Assembly (NCBI GenBank): GCA_003024985.2
Contig: PXIH01S0001213.1
Length of the DNA: 51,446 nucleotides
Reading direction: 5' to 3' (one strand)
Source: Euperipatoides rowelli
Taxonomy: Eukaryota; Onychophora; Udeonychophora; Euonychophora; Peripatopsidae
The stretch's first letter is position 1, and the number at the start of each line of letters is the position of its first letter. The notes below the pieces were generated by a model. It was not told the origin of the DNA. It made no database searches and was given only the letters and a program-made list of their open reading frames with translations. Below, in pieces: positions 45,168 through 51,446 of this stretch. The position numbers and the translations under genes were made by a program.

Positions 45168-45897
45168 TTGTTGAAATATTTTTAAAAGCAACTTCCGCAG
45201 CTTCCATTTCTGCTTCTTTTTTTGATTTACCACGGCCATTAGCAATAAATTGCTCACCCAAGTACAAATGAACACAAAAAATTTTATTATGATCTGGTCC
45301 TTCTTCTGTTTCTAATTTATATTGAGGAGAAATTTTATACTTTTTCTGTATATACTCCTGAATCAGACTCTTATAATCTTTAAAAGAACCCCTATTAAAC
45401 ACAAGACTTATATGAACATCAAAAACACTTACAACAAAATCTTTTACCTTTTGAAAGCCACTATCAATGTAAAAAGCCCCAATAAGAGCTTCGAATGTAT
45501 CAGCTAAAATTCCTTTTTTTTCCCTACCCAAACTGATTTCTTCACCTTTACCCAAAAGAATATAAGTACCTAATTCCATCTCTCTTGCAACGTTAGAAAT
45601 AAAATCCTCACTAACAATGTAAGACTTTGCTTTACTTAGCTCGCCCTCATCTTTACCAGGATAAAGATGGAAAAGATAATCTGTAATTATCAAATTTAAA
45701 ACAGAATCACCCAAAAACTCTAATCGTTCATTATTATTACTTTTACGTTCAAGTTCATATGAATAAGATGAATGAGAAAAAGCCAAATTTAATAAATTCA
45801 AATCATTAAATTGTATATTAAAATTATTTAAAAAATCACCTAATTTTTCTTCTCTCTCTCTAGTAAATGAAAAATTAACTAAATTATTAGCTATCAT
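45157..45897 (-). CDS. rnc: Ribonuclease III
   Basis: Cleaves double-stranded RNA in rRNA processing and regulation. 246 residues. The endonuclease domain has the signature [16 protein letters not shown] (about residues 43-58) with the catalytic Glu/Asp, and [16 protein letters not shown]. The C-terminal dsRNA-binding domain runs from [14 protein letters not shown] to [15 protein letters not shown]. The start overlaps the acpP stop by 4 nt (ATGA). Confidence 0.97.
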   Translation of the reverse strand: MIANNLVNFSFTREREEKLGDFLNNFNIQFNDLNLLNLAFSHSSYSYELERKSNNNERLEFLGDSVLNLIITDYLFHLYPGKDEGELSKAKSYIVSEDFISNVAREMELGTYILLGKGEEISLGREKKGILADTFEALIGAFYIDSGFQKVKDFVVSVFDVHISLVFNRGSFKDYKSLIQEYIQKKYKISPQYKLETEEGPDHNKIFCVHLYLGEQFIANGRGKSKKEAEMEAAEVAFKNISTIKI

Positions 45898-46139
45898 TCT
45901 ACATGTCTCTTCTCTATAAATTTTACAACATCTCCTACTGTTTCAAATTCGTTAGCTTCATCCTCAGGTATCTTATCCCCAAATTCATCCTCCAGCAAGT
46001 ATAAAAATTCATATATATCTAGACTATCAGCATTAAAATCTTCCGCAAATTTAGACTCTAATTTAATTTGATCATCCTTAATATTGAGTTGTTCTGAGAT
46101 TATAGCTTTAACTCTACTAAATATATCTAAATCACTCAT
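45894..46139 (-). CDS. acpP: Acyl carrier protein
   Basis: 81-residue carrier of acyl chains on 4'-phosphopantetheine. The attachment serine is Ser39 in [11 protein letters not shown]. Strongly acidic, four-helix plan, with typical FAEDF before the motif. Shine-Dalgarno AGGAGA precedes the ATG. Borrelia lack full fatty-acid synthesis, so the protein may serve a reduced set of acyl transfers; that is established genus knowledge rather than seen here. It lies between rpmF and rnc. Confidence 0.96.
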   Translation of the reverse strand: MSDLDIFSRVKAIISEQLNIKDDQIKLESKFAEDFNADSLDIYEFLYLLEDEFGDKIPEDEANEFETVGDVVKFIEKRHVE

Positions 46140-46158
46140 GCACTATTCTCCTATAAAT

Positions 46159-46341
46159 TTAAAACTCTATCTCCAAATACTGCTTATTCCTATAAAACCC
46201 ACATTTAGAACATATTCTATGTCTAATAACAAATTGCCCACAATTTGAACACTCATTAAGTTGCGGCACTTTCTTCTTCATGTTAACACTTCTCCTGCTT
46301 CTACTTCTTGATTTTGAAGGTTTAAATTTTGGAACTGCCAT
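46159..46341 (-). CDS. rpmF: 50S ribosomal protein L32
   Basis: 60 residues, starting AVPKFKPSKSRSRSRRS, the typical basic L32 N-terminus. It has four zinc-ligand cysteines in the CSNC and CSKC pairs (Cys31, 34, 44, 47), so it is the zinc-binding C+ form. Strong Shine-Dalgarno AAGGAGA. Followed by acpP, the usual bacterial neighbour order. Confidence 0.97.
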   Translation of the reverse strand: MAVPKFKPSKSRSRSRRSVNMKKKVPQLNECSNCGQFVIRHRICSKCGFYRNKQYLEIEF

Positions 46342-46377
46342 TATTATTTCTCCTTAAATCTAATACAATAACCTATG

Positions 46378-46884
46378 TTATATACTATCATTTAATTTGT
46401 CAATGTACTTAATTTTTATTTTTTCTTCTACCACTTTGGGTACAAAACTTGAAAGATTATTGCTTTTTTTTGAAAGAAGCTCTTTGATAACATTCGACCT
46501 GATAGTCAAATATTCAGAAGAACTAGGTAAAAATAAAGTTTCTAAACTAGGTCTTAATTGTTTATTCAAAAGATACATTTCATATTCAAATTCAAAGTCA
46601 CAAAAAGCTCTTAAACCTCTTATAACAAATTTTATGTTGTTTAATTTCAAGTAATCAATAATAAGACCATAACATATATCTACTCTCACATTAGCTAAAT
46701 CTAATGAACTTAAAACATCATTTATAAGTTCTTGCCTTTCAATTATACTAAAGAAGTAACTCTTAGAGCTATTATTAGCAACAGTTACAATTAACTCATC
46801 AAAAATTTCACTAGCTCTTTTAATAAGATCAATATGTCCATAAGTTATAGGATCAAAAGAACCAGGGAAAATAGCTTTTTTCAT
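46378..46884 (-). CDS. coaD: Phosphopantetheine adenylyltransferase
   Basis: Penultimate step of CoA synthesis (ATP + 4'-phosphopantetheine to dephospho-CoA). 168 residues, usual size. Nucleotidyltransferase motif FPGSFDPITYGHIDLIKRA at the N-terminus with the T/HxGH signature; RGLRAFCDFEFEYEM; and the C-terminal SSSEYLTIRSNVIKEL where most relatives have SSSxVREIA. The start lacks a good Shine-Dalgarno and lies 2 nt after the preceding stop, so coupling is likely. Confidence 0.96.
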   Translation of the reverse strand: MKKAIFPGSFDPITYGHIDLIKRASEIFDELIVTVANNSSKSYFFSIIERQELINDVLSSLDLANVRVDICYGLIIDYLKLNNIKFVIRGLRAFCDFEFEYEMYLLNKQLRPSLETLFLPSSSEYLTIRSNVIKELLSKKSNNLSSFVPKVVEEKIKIKYIDKLNDSI

Positions 46885-46886
46885 GA

Positions 46887-47393
46887 CTAATAAAAATTAA
46901 ACTCCTTATTAGCTTGAGAGTAAATTTGTTGTCGCCAAGCAGGGTTTCTTAAATCTTCTCCTAGTCTTTCAAAATTTAACTCTTTCACTAGTTTAAAGGG
47001 CAAGTAACTGCCCTTTAAACTAGCATCTATTATAACAAACTTACCTTCTCCTTTATAGATAATATCTTGAGTTTTTAATAAGAGATTTTCTTTTTTAAGT
47101 TTAGCTATAGCACAATCAAAATGTATAGGATCCTGACTAGCTCCTTCTCCTAAGGCAATACTTAGAATGAGATCTTTTATATTTTTCCCACATAGTCCAC
47201 AAACTAACTCCATACGTATTCTTGTATAAAACCTGAACTTATTGTTTATATTTTTCCTTGATTTACTATCCGTAGAATTATTTAGCTTTCTACAAGACCT
47301 AACAGATTTATCATTATTTTGATTAACTAATTCATTTACTTTATTACTCACTTTTTTTGGAAGTTTACCTTCTTCTTTATTACTAGAATTCAA
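46887..47393 (-). CDS. Unknown protein with a zinc-finger-like CxxC...HxxC motif
   Basis: 168 residues. The first 55 are basic, Asn/Ser/Lys-rich and probably disordered. A treble-clef-like motif follows: CGLCGKNI (about 65-72) and HFDCAIAKLKKE (about 95-106). The C-terminal part reads GEGKFVIIDASLKG and NPAWRQQIYSQANKEF. No named family is recognised; a metal-binding nucleic-acid protein is a guess. Start TTG 47393 is supported by GGGAGAAG upstream and overlaps the end of the broken yraN frame by 11 nt. Confidence 0.75.
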   Translation of the reverse strand: MNSSNKEEGKLPKKVSNKVNELVNQNNDKSVRSCRKLNNSTDSKSRKNINNKFRFYTRIRMELVCGLCGKNIKDLILSIALGEGASQDPIHFDCAIAKLKKENLLLKTQDIIYKGEGKFVIIDASLKGSYLPFKLVKELNFERLGEDLRNPAWRQQIYSQANKEFNFY

Positions 47394-47743
47394 AATCTTC
47401 TTCTCCCATTATATTTAATAAATGTGTTATTATATTATTCACATTAAAAATCAAATCAAAAGAACATTCAAAATCAAATAAATCTTTTTCATTAATATAT
47501 TTATAAGCTGTCCGAATGATCCTATTTTTTTTGATTTTTATTGATTGAGTATTCTAAATTCTCAAAAAAGTATACTTTCCAAGATTTTACCTCAACAAAA
47601 TGAAGAGTTGAATTTAGCCTTGCAATAATATCAATTTCTCCAAATTCACTATGATAATTCTTATCTATTATTTCATAACCTTTATCTAATAAATAATTTA
47701 TAGCCTCATTTTCCCCTATTTGTCCTATTTTTCTTTTATTCAC
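47383..47743 (-). pseudogene. yraN: YraN/UPF0102 family protein, frameshifted at an A8 tract
   Basis: The first 73 codons from GTG 47743 encode the N-terminal half of a YraN (nuclease-fold) protein: GQIGENEAINYLLDKGYEII and the GEIDIIARLNSTLHFVEVK active-site-like block. The frame then stops at TAG 47522 after NKNQKK. Immediately after the A8 run (minus strand, 47532-47525) another frame continues with NRIIRTAYKYINEKDLFDF and more, to a TAG at 47383. This is the missing C-terminal half, giving the usual 115-120 residues. One A fewer would restore the frame. Either a pseudogene, a phase-variable/slippage-decoded gene, or a sequencing error. Confidence 0.85.
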
Positions 47744-47842
47744 ATCTAGACTAATTCTCTATAACCAAATAGATAAAACATATAAGCTACCTTAAGTTCC
47801 CTTCTAGGTAATTACTACTATTTTATGATAAAAAAATAACAA

Positions 47843-48205
47843 TTAATTTATTTTTTTTACAATAAGTTTTTCTTTTACTTTCAAAGCAGACTTACCAATC
47901 CTAGATCTCACGTAATACAACTTAGCTCGTCTAACTTTACCAGTTTTTAGAACTTCAATAGATTCAATCATTGGAGAGTGAAAAGGAAAAATTACTTCCA
48001 CTCCAACTCCTGAAGAAATTTTTTTTACCAAAAATGTTTTACTTATCCCTTTATTGTTAATAGCCATTACAAGACCCTGAAAATTTTGAGTTCGTTCCAC
48101 TTTATTATCTATTATTTTGTAAATTACCTTTACAGTATCTCCTACATGAAAAATATAAGCATTCTCTTTCTTATATTTTGCTTCTACTACATCAATTAAG
48201 TTCAT
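47843..48205 (-). CDS. rplS: 50S ribosomal protein L19
   Basis: 120 residues from ATG 48205, chosen because GGGAG lies 6 nt upstream; an in-frame upstream ATT/ATG-like extension to 48223 lies inside trmD. Conserved L19 features: HVGDTVKVIYKI, RTQNFQGLVMAI, GVGVEVIFPFHSPMIESIEV, KVRRAKLYYVRSRIGKSALKVKE. The last gene of the ffh-rpsP-khpA-rimM-trmD-rplS operon. Its start overlaps the trmD end by 14 nt, suggesting translational coupling. Confidence 0.97.
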   Translation of the reverse strand: MNLIDVVEAKYKKENAYIFHVGDTVKVIYKIIDNKVERTQNFQGLVMAINNKGISKTFLVKKISSGVGVEVIFPFHSPMIESIEVLKTGKVRRAKLYYVRSRIGKSALKVKEKLIVKKIN

Positions 48206-48902
48206 TTTCTTCTCCCATATCATTTAAATATTTAAGATATAAATCAAACCTATTTTTTTTAGTCTTTGCCCTTGCTTGTTCAATCCGCCATTGTCTTATA
48301 TTTTTATGATTACCTGAAACCAAAACATCTGGAACCTTAAAACCCTTAAAATTATACGGTCTGGTATAGTGAGGATATTCAAGCAAACAACCATTAACAG
48401 CAAAAGATTCTTCTTTTAAGGATTCTTTATTAATAACTCCTGCAACAAGCCTATATATACTGTCTATAAATACTAAAGCTGCTGTTTCTCCTGAAGATAT
48501 CACGTAATCACCTATTGAAACTTCTAAATCAACATATAAATCAATTATTCGTTGATCAAGTCCTTCATATCTACCACAGATTATAACAAGTTCATTTTCT
48601 TTTGACAAGTCATATGCCAAATTCTGGGAATGTTTAATTCCCGATGGACTCATAAATATTACTTTTTTATCCTCTGATTTTAAAGAATCCAAAGCTAAGG
48701 CAATAGGTTCTGGCTTTAATATCATTCCACAACCACCTCCATAAGGCATATCATCACAAATTTTATGTTTATCAAGAGCAAAATCCCTAATACCAATAAG
48801 CTCATATTCAATTATTTTATTCTCTATTACTTGCCTCATTATTGAATCTTCAAAAAATGGTTTCAATAAAGCTGGAAATAATGATAGAATCGTAAATTTC
48901 AT
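48192..48902 (-). CDS. trmD: tRNA (guanine-37-N1)-methyltransferase TrmD
   Basis: SPOUT-class methyltransferase making m1G37 in tRNAs reading CNN codons, including the tRNA-Pro of this window. 236 residues. Trefoil-knot motifs: DMPYGGGCGMILKPEP, FMSPSGIKHSQ, ICGRYEGLDQRII, SIGDYVISSGETAALVFID. The C-terminal domain has HYTRPYNFKGFKVPDVLVSG and HKNIRQWRIEQA. The start overlaps the rimM stop by 4 nt. Confidence 0.97.
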   Translation of the reverse strand: MKFTILSLFPALLKPFFEDSIMRQVIENKIIEYELIGIRDFALDKHKICDDMPYGGGCGMILKPEPIALALDSLKSEDKKVIFMSPSGIKHSQNLAYDLSKENELVIICGRYEGLDQRIIDLYVDLEVSIGDYVISSGETAALVFIDSIYRLVAGVINKESLKEESFAVNGCLLEYPHYTRPYNFKGFKVPDVLVSGNHKNIRQWRIEQARAKTKKNRFDLYLKYLNDMGEENELN

Positions 48903-49405
48903 TCCAAGAGTTCCAATAATTTAAGTTCAATAGTCTTATCTTGTTTATTAATATTACCCAAATAAATATCTTGAAAAGGCAACACATACAAATTACCCGC
49001 TCTTTTAACTTCTAAAAAAACAGAATGAGGTAGCTCAAAAAATGAAACGACCTCTCCTACAATAGTAGACTCATGAATAACATTAAACCCTAACAACTCC
49101 CCAAAGTAATATTCATCATCCTTTAAGGGTCTCAAATTTTTTCTATCGACCCAAAGCTCATACCCACTTAAATTCTTAATTTCTTCTGGAGTATTAATGC
49201 CTCGAAACTTTAAAAGTACAATCCCAGTCATTCGTATTAATATATTTTCTACAATAACAATTATTTCTTCTTTAGTATTACTCTTTTTAAGAACTACTTG
49301 AACGTTTACTAAATTCAGAAAACCATTTACCTCTCTAGACATACTATGAATCTTAGCATATCCCCTTATACCATACGAAGCTGTAATTTTACCCTTTATA
49401 TACAT
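48899..49405 (-). CDS. rimM: 16S rRNA-processing/30S maturation factor RimM
   Basis: 168 residues. N-terminal RimM barrel: KGKITASYGIRGYAKIHSMS, with the expected G-x-x-G-x-x-G-like pattern; C-terminal PRC barrel: DDEYYFGELLGFNVIHEST, GEVVSFFELPHSVFLEVK and VLPFQDIYLGNINKQDKTI. It helps mature the 3' major domain of the 30S subunit by binding S19. Placed between khpA and trmD, the usual operon order; overlaps trmD by 4 nt. Confidence 0.95.
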   Translation of the reverse strand: MYIKGKITASYGIRGYAKIHSMSREVNGFLNLVNVQVVLKKSNTKEEIIVIVENILIRMTGIVLLKFRGINTPEEIKNLSGYELWVDRKNLRPLKDDEYYFGELLGFNVIHESTIVGEVVSFFELPHSVFLEVKRAGNLYVLPFQDIYLGNINKQDKTIELKLLELLE

Positions 49406-49412
49406 CTTCCAA

Positions 49413-49661
49413 TTAATCTAATATTTCAAGAGTAATTCTTTTATTTGTTTTTGCAGCACTTGCACTCAAAAGAGTTCTTATTGATTTTGCAATCCTTCCA
49501 TGTTTACCTATTACTTTACCAATATCCTTAGAAGCAACTTTAAGTTCTAGTATCGTTGACTGTTCACCTTCAATTGCATTTATTTTAACCTCATCCTGAT
49601 CATCTACAAGAGATTTTATAATATACTCTATTAGTTCTACTGCATTTCCATATTCTTTCAT
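49413..49661 (-). CDS. khpA: KH-domain RNA-binding protein KhpA
   Basis: 82-residue single KH domain with the RNA-binding GKHGRIAKSIRTLL loop (GxxG). KhpA proteins are RNA chaperone-like and in Gram-positives pair with KhpB to influence cell division and sRNA; role in Borrelia unknown to me. Lies between rpsP (10-nt gap) and rimM (7-nt gap), the conserved location of this gene. Confidence 0.95.
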   Translation of the reverse strand: MKEYGNAVELIEYIIKSLVDDQDEVKINAIEGEQSTILELKVASKDIGKVIGKHGRIAKSIRTLLSASAAKTNKRITLEILD

Positions 49662-49671
49662 ATTTATCCTC

Positions 49672-49926
49672 CTACACTACTTTCGTACTTATACTACTTT
49701 TATTAAATAAACTTTTTACTGTGTCACTTGGAATTGCTCCACGACTTAACCATAACTTCAATCTATCTTCTTTTATGCTAAGTTGATTCAAACTTGCAAT
49801 AGGATGATAATAACCAAGCTCTTCAATCGATCTACCATCACGAGGATTTTTTGAATCCATAATTACTATTCTATAATAAGGCCTTTTGTTTGCTCCCATT
49901 CTCTTAAGTCTTATTTTCACACTCAT
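49672..49926 (-). CDS. rpsP: 30S ribosomal protein S16
   Basis: 84 residues from ATG 49926, supported by AAAGGAGG upstream; an in-frame start at 49953 would lie within ffh and before the Shine-Dalgarno. Starts VKIRLKRMGANKRPYYRIV, the S16 signature, then DGRSIEELGYYHP and LSIKEDRLKLWLSRGAIPSDTV. Second gene of the ffh operon, starting 16 nt after the ffh stop. Confidence 0.98.
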   Translation of the reverse strand: MSVKIRLKRMGANKRPYYRIVIMDSKNPRDGRSIEELGYYHPIASLNQLSIKEDRLKLWLSRGAIPSDTVKSLFNKSSISTKVV

Positions 49927-49942
49927 TTTAACGTTCCTCCTT

Positions 49943-51274
49943 TCAATTCCCAAACAGGGATTCTATTTTATTTCGAAAATTTTTATTCTTCATTTTTTTC
50001 ATCATTAAATTCATCTGACTAAATTTTTTTAGAAGTCTGTTGACATCAAAAACTGTTGTACCACTTCCTAGTACTATCCTTTTTTTTCTGGAAGGACTAA
50101 TTATTAAAGGATTTTGCCGTTCTTTTCTAGTCATCGATAAAATAATACTTTCTTCTTTCTTAAGACCTCTCTCATCTAGCTTACTACTAATAATTTCTTT
50201 TGACATACCAGGCAACATCCCCACTAAGTTATTTGCCCCACCCATTCGGCTTACATAATTAAACTGATTTAAATAATCCTCAAGAGTAAAATTAGACTTT
50301 CTAAATTTTTCTTCAAATTTTTTCTCCTCTTCTCTATCAATTACAGCTTGAGCCTTTTCAACAAGACTAACAATATCACCCATACCAAGAATTCTAGAAG
50401 CAGCCCTCTTAGGATAAAAAAATTCAAGATACTCTACTTTTTCACCTGTTCCTACATATTTTATAGGGATTCCACACACAACCTTTAAAGAAAGTAAAGC
50501 ACCTCCTCTAGTATCAGAATCAAATTTCGTAAAAATTACACCACTAAGCCCAACCTTAGAATTAAATTCTTTTGCTATAGTAGAAGCAACTTGTCCTGTC
50601 ATTGAATCTGCAACTAAAAGAGTTTCAACAGGCTTTACCAAGTCTTTAATTTTTCTCACTTCATTAAGCAATACCTCTTCAACCTCAAGCCTGCCTTGCG
50701 TGTCTATTATTATTGTATTAAATAAATTTTTCTTAACATACTTTAAAGCTTCTTTTACTATTTTTATTGGATCCAATTCAGCTTCCAATGTAAATACAGG
50801 TACAGAGATTGACTTGCCAAGAATTTGAAGTTGAGCTCTAGCTGCAGCTCTAAATGTATCAGCAGCTACCAATAAAACTTTTCTATTTTCATTTTTCAAA
50901 CGAAATGCAAGTTTAGCAGCCGTTGTAGTCTTACCAGAACCTTGAAGACCAAGTAATAAAATATAAGATTCTTTATTTAGAGGGTTTAAATTAAGTTCAT
51001 TCTTAACAGATCCTCCTAGGAACTCTACTAACTTATCATTTATTATTTTAATAAACTGCTCACCAGGCTGAACAGATTTTATTACTCTAAGACCTTTAGC
51101 TTCTTCTATTATCTCATTAATAAATCTTCTAACTACAAAGAGATTAACATCTGCTTCGACTAAAGAAAGTTTAATAAGTTCTACGGCTTCTTCTATATTT
51201 TTATCGTTTATTACAGACTTACCAGATACACTCTTAATAAAATTTTTAAAACCATCTGTTAAAATTTCAAACAA
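49943..51274 (-). CDS. ffh: Signal recognition particle protein Ffh
   Basis: SRP54 GTPase that targets nascent membrane proteins with 4.5S RNA. 443 residues: N domain (1-90), G domain with G1 LLGLQGSGKTTTAAKLA, DTFRAAARAQL, G3 DTQGRLEVEE (usually DTAGR), SMTGQ, G4 TKFDSDTRGGALLSL. A short Met-containing M domain ends with FSQMNLMMKKMKN. The substitution of Ala by Gln in G3 is notable. Start TTG 51274 follows AAGGAAA by 7 nt. First gene of the rpsP-khpA-rimM-trmD-rplS operon. Confidence 0.97.
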   Translation of the reverse strand: MFEILTDGFKNFIKSVSGKSVINDKNIEEAVELIKLSLVEADVNLFVVRRFINEIIEEAKGLRVIKSVQPGEQFIKIINDKLVEFLGGSVKNELNLNPLNKESYILLLGLQGSGKTTTAAKLAFRLKNENRKVLLVAADTFRAAARAQLQILGKSISVPVFTLEAELDPIKIVKEALKYVKKNLFNTIIIDTQGRLEVEEVLLNEVRKIKDLVKPVETLLVADSMTGQVASTIAKEFNSKVGLSGVIFTKFDSDTRGGALLSLKVVCGIPIKYVGTGEKVEYLEFFYPKRAASRILGMGDIVSLVEKAQAVIDREEEKKFEEKFRKSNFTLEDYLNQFNYVSRMGGANNLVGMLPGMSKEIISSKLDERGLKKEESIILSMTRKERQNPLIISPSRKKRIVLGSGTTVFDVNRLLKKFSQMNLMMKKMKNKNFRNKIESLFGN

Positions 51275-51315
51275 TTACGATTTCCTTTTTTTGAATATAA
51301 AGATTCATACCCATA

Positions 51316-51345
51316 AGTATACATTACAAAAAGACTTATGATCAA
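51316..51345 (-). promoter_or_regulatory. Probable promoter of the ffh-rplS operon
   Basis: On the minus strand, TTGATC (51345-51340) and TATACT (51321-51316) are separated by 18 nt and lie about 42 nt before the TTG start of ffh. Both boxes match the sigma-70 consensus at four or more positions. Pattern-based call; the remaining bases to the window end (51346-51446) show no further gene. Confidence 0.5.
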
Positions 51346-51446
51346 TACTTTAATTGTAAAACAAATAAGTAAATTGAAACATGAAAACTACCTATTGTAT
51401 TGTTTTTTCCATAAAAACAGGGCAGTTATATACTTAACTGGACAAA

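Noticed and set aside
49927-49953. Upstream start for rpsP inside ffh
   Set aside because: It would place the strong AAAGGAGG ribosome site inside the coding region; S16 proteins begin at the later methionine.
1-51446. CRISPR arrays, insertion sequences, prophage or plasmid-type repeats
   Set aside because: No regularly spaced repeats, transposase/integrase genes or telomere-like ends were seen; the window reads as core chromosome.

Overview
The window looks like a stretch of the linear chromosome of a Borrelia/Borreliella spirochaete. The evidence is a very AT-rich, tightly packed, syntenic gene set: a p83/100-antigen homologue, a 261-residue PlzA-type c-di-GMP receptor, an archaeal-type class I lysyl-tRNA synthetase beside era, a single-cysteine CoA-disulfide reductase, and the mreBCD-mrdA-rodA, rpoD-dnaG-mltG and ffh-rpsP-trmD-rplS blocks. 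I cannot fix the species from the sequence alone. No insertion sequence, prophage, CRISPR array or plasmid-type repeat is visible.

Layout. 1-4.5 kb: a truncated gene end, an unknown coiled-coil gene, a DivIC/FtsB-like protein, a pair of oligopeptide-transporter permeases without their partner subunits, and nth. 4.5-4.8 kb: tRNA-Arg and tRNA-Pro. 4.8-10.2 kb (minus strand): p83/100, a beta-propeller-like protein and an ABC-F ATPase. 10.3-11.4 kb (plus): groES and a MnmD-type tRNA methyltransferase. 11.4-15 kb (minus): valS and a dihydrouridine synthase. 15.1-20.5 kb: purine nucleoside phosphorylase (plus), rlpA (minus), a decayed reading frame, then era-lysK-sua5 (plus). 20.5-28.9 kb: plzA (minus) divergent from PBP1a, a ParB-N-domain protein, pgi, a TcyP-like symporter and CoA-disulfide reductase. 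28.9-35.4 kb (minus): the rod-shape cluster rodA-mrdA-mreD-mreC-mreB-TPR. 35.4-35.8 kb: RNase P RNA (minus). 35.8-41.3 kb (minus): zinc-ribbon protein, rpoD, dnaG, mltG. 41.5-41.6 kb: tRNA-Tyr and tRNA-Thr (minus). 41.7-43.8 kb: two unknown genes (minus). 43.9-45.2 kb: cca (plus). 45.2-51.3 kb (minus): rnc, acpP, rpmF, coaD, an unknown zinc-finger-like protein, a frameshifted yraN, rplS, trmD, rimM, khpA, rpsP, ffh.

How the genes work together. Most of the window is core cell biology: translation (tRNAs, ValRS, LysRS, ribosomal proteins, tRNA modification, RNase P, RNase III, CCA addition, SRP), peptidoglycan growth and shape (PBP1a, PBP2, RodA, MreBCD, MltG, RlpA, DivIC-like) and replication/transcription initiation (DnaG, RpoD). 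The symporter and CoA-disulfide reductase form a plausible cystine/CoA thiol-redox pair. Genes are packed with 4-nt start/stop overlaps within operons and 4-20-nt overlaps between convergent gene ends.

The most interesting points are small-scale. yraN is broken at an A8 tract with the rest of the protein intact in the next frame. A decayed gene lies ahead of era. At least two genes (oppB and mltG), possibly three, have a good Shine-Dalgarno but no ATG/GTG/TTG at the right distance. Perfect inverted repeats sit at the groES promoter and in front of PBP1a. The ABC-F protein has a catalytically degenerate second ATPase domain. A ParB CTPase-fold domain stands alone with a basic, hydrophobic tail. 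I see no clearly new multi-gene system such as a defence island in this window.
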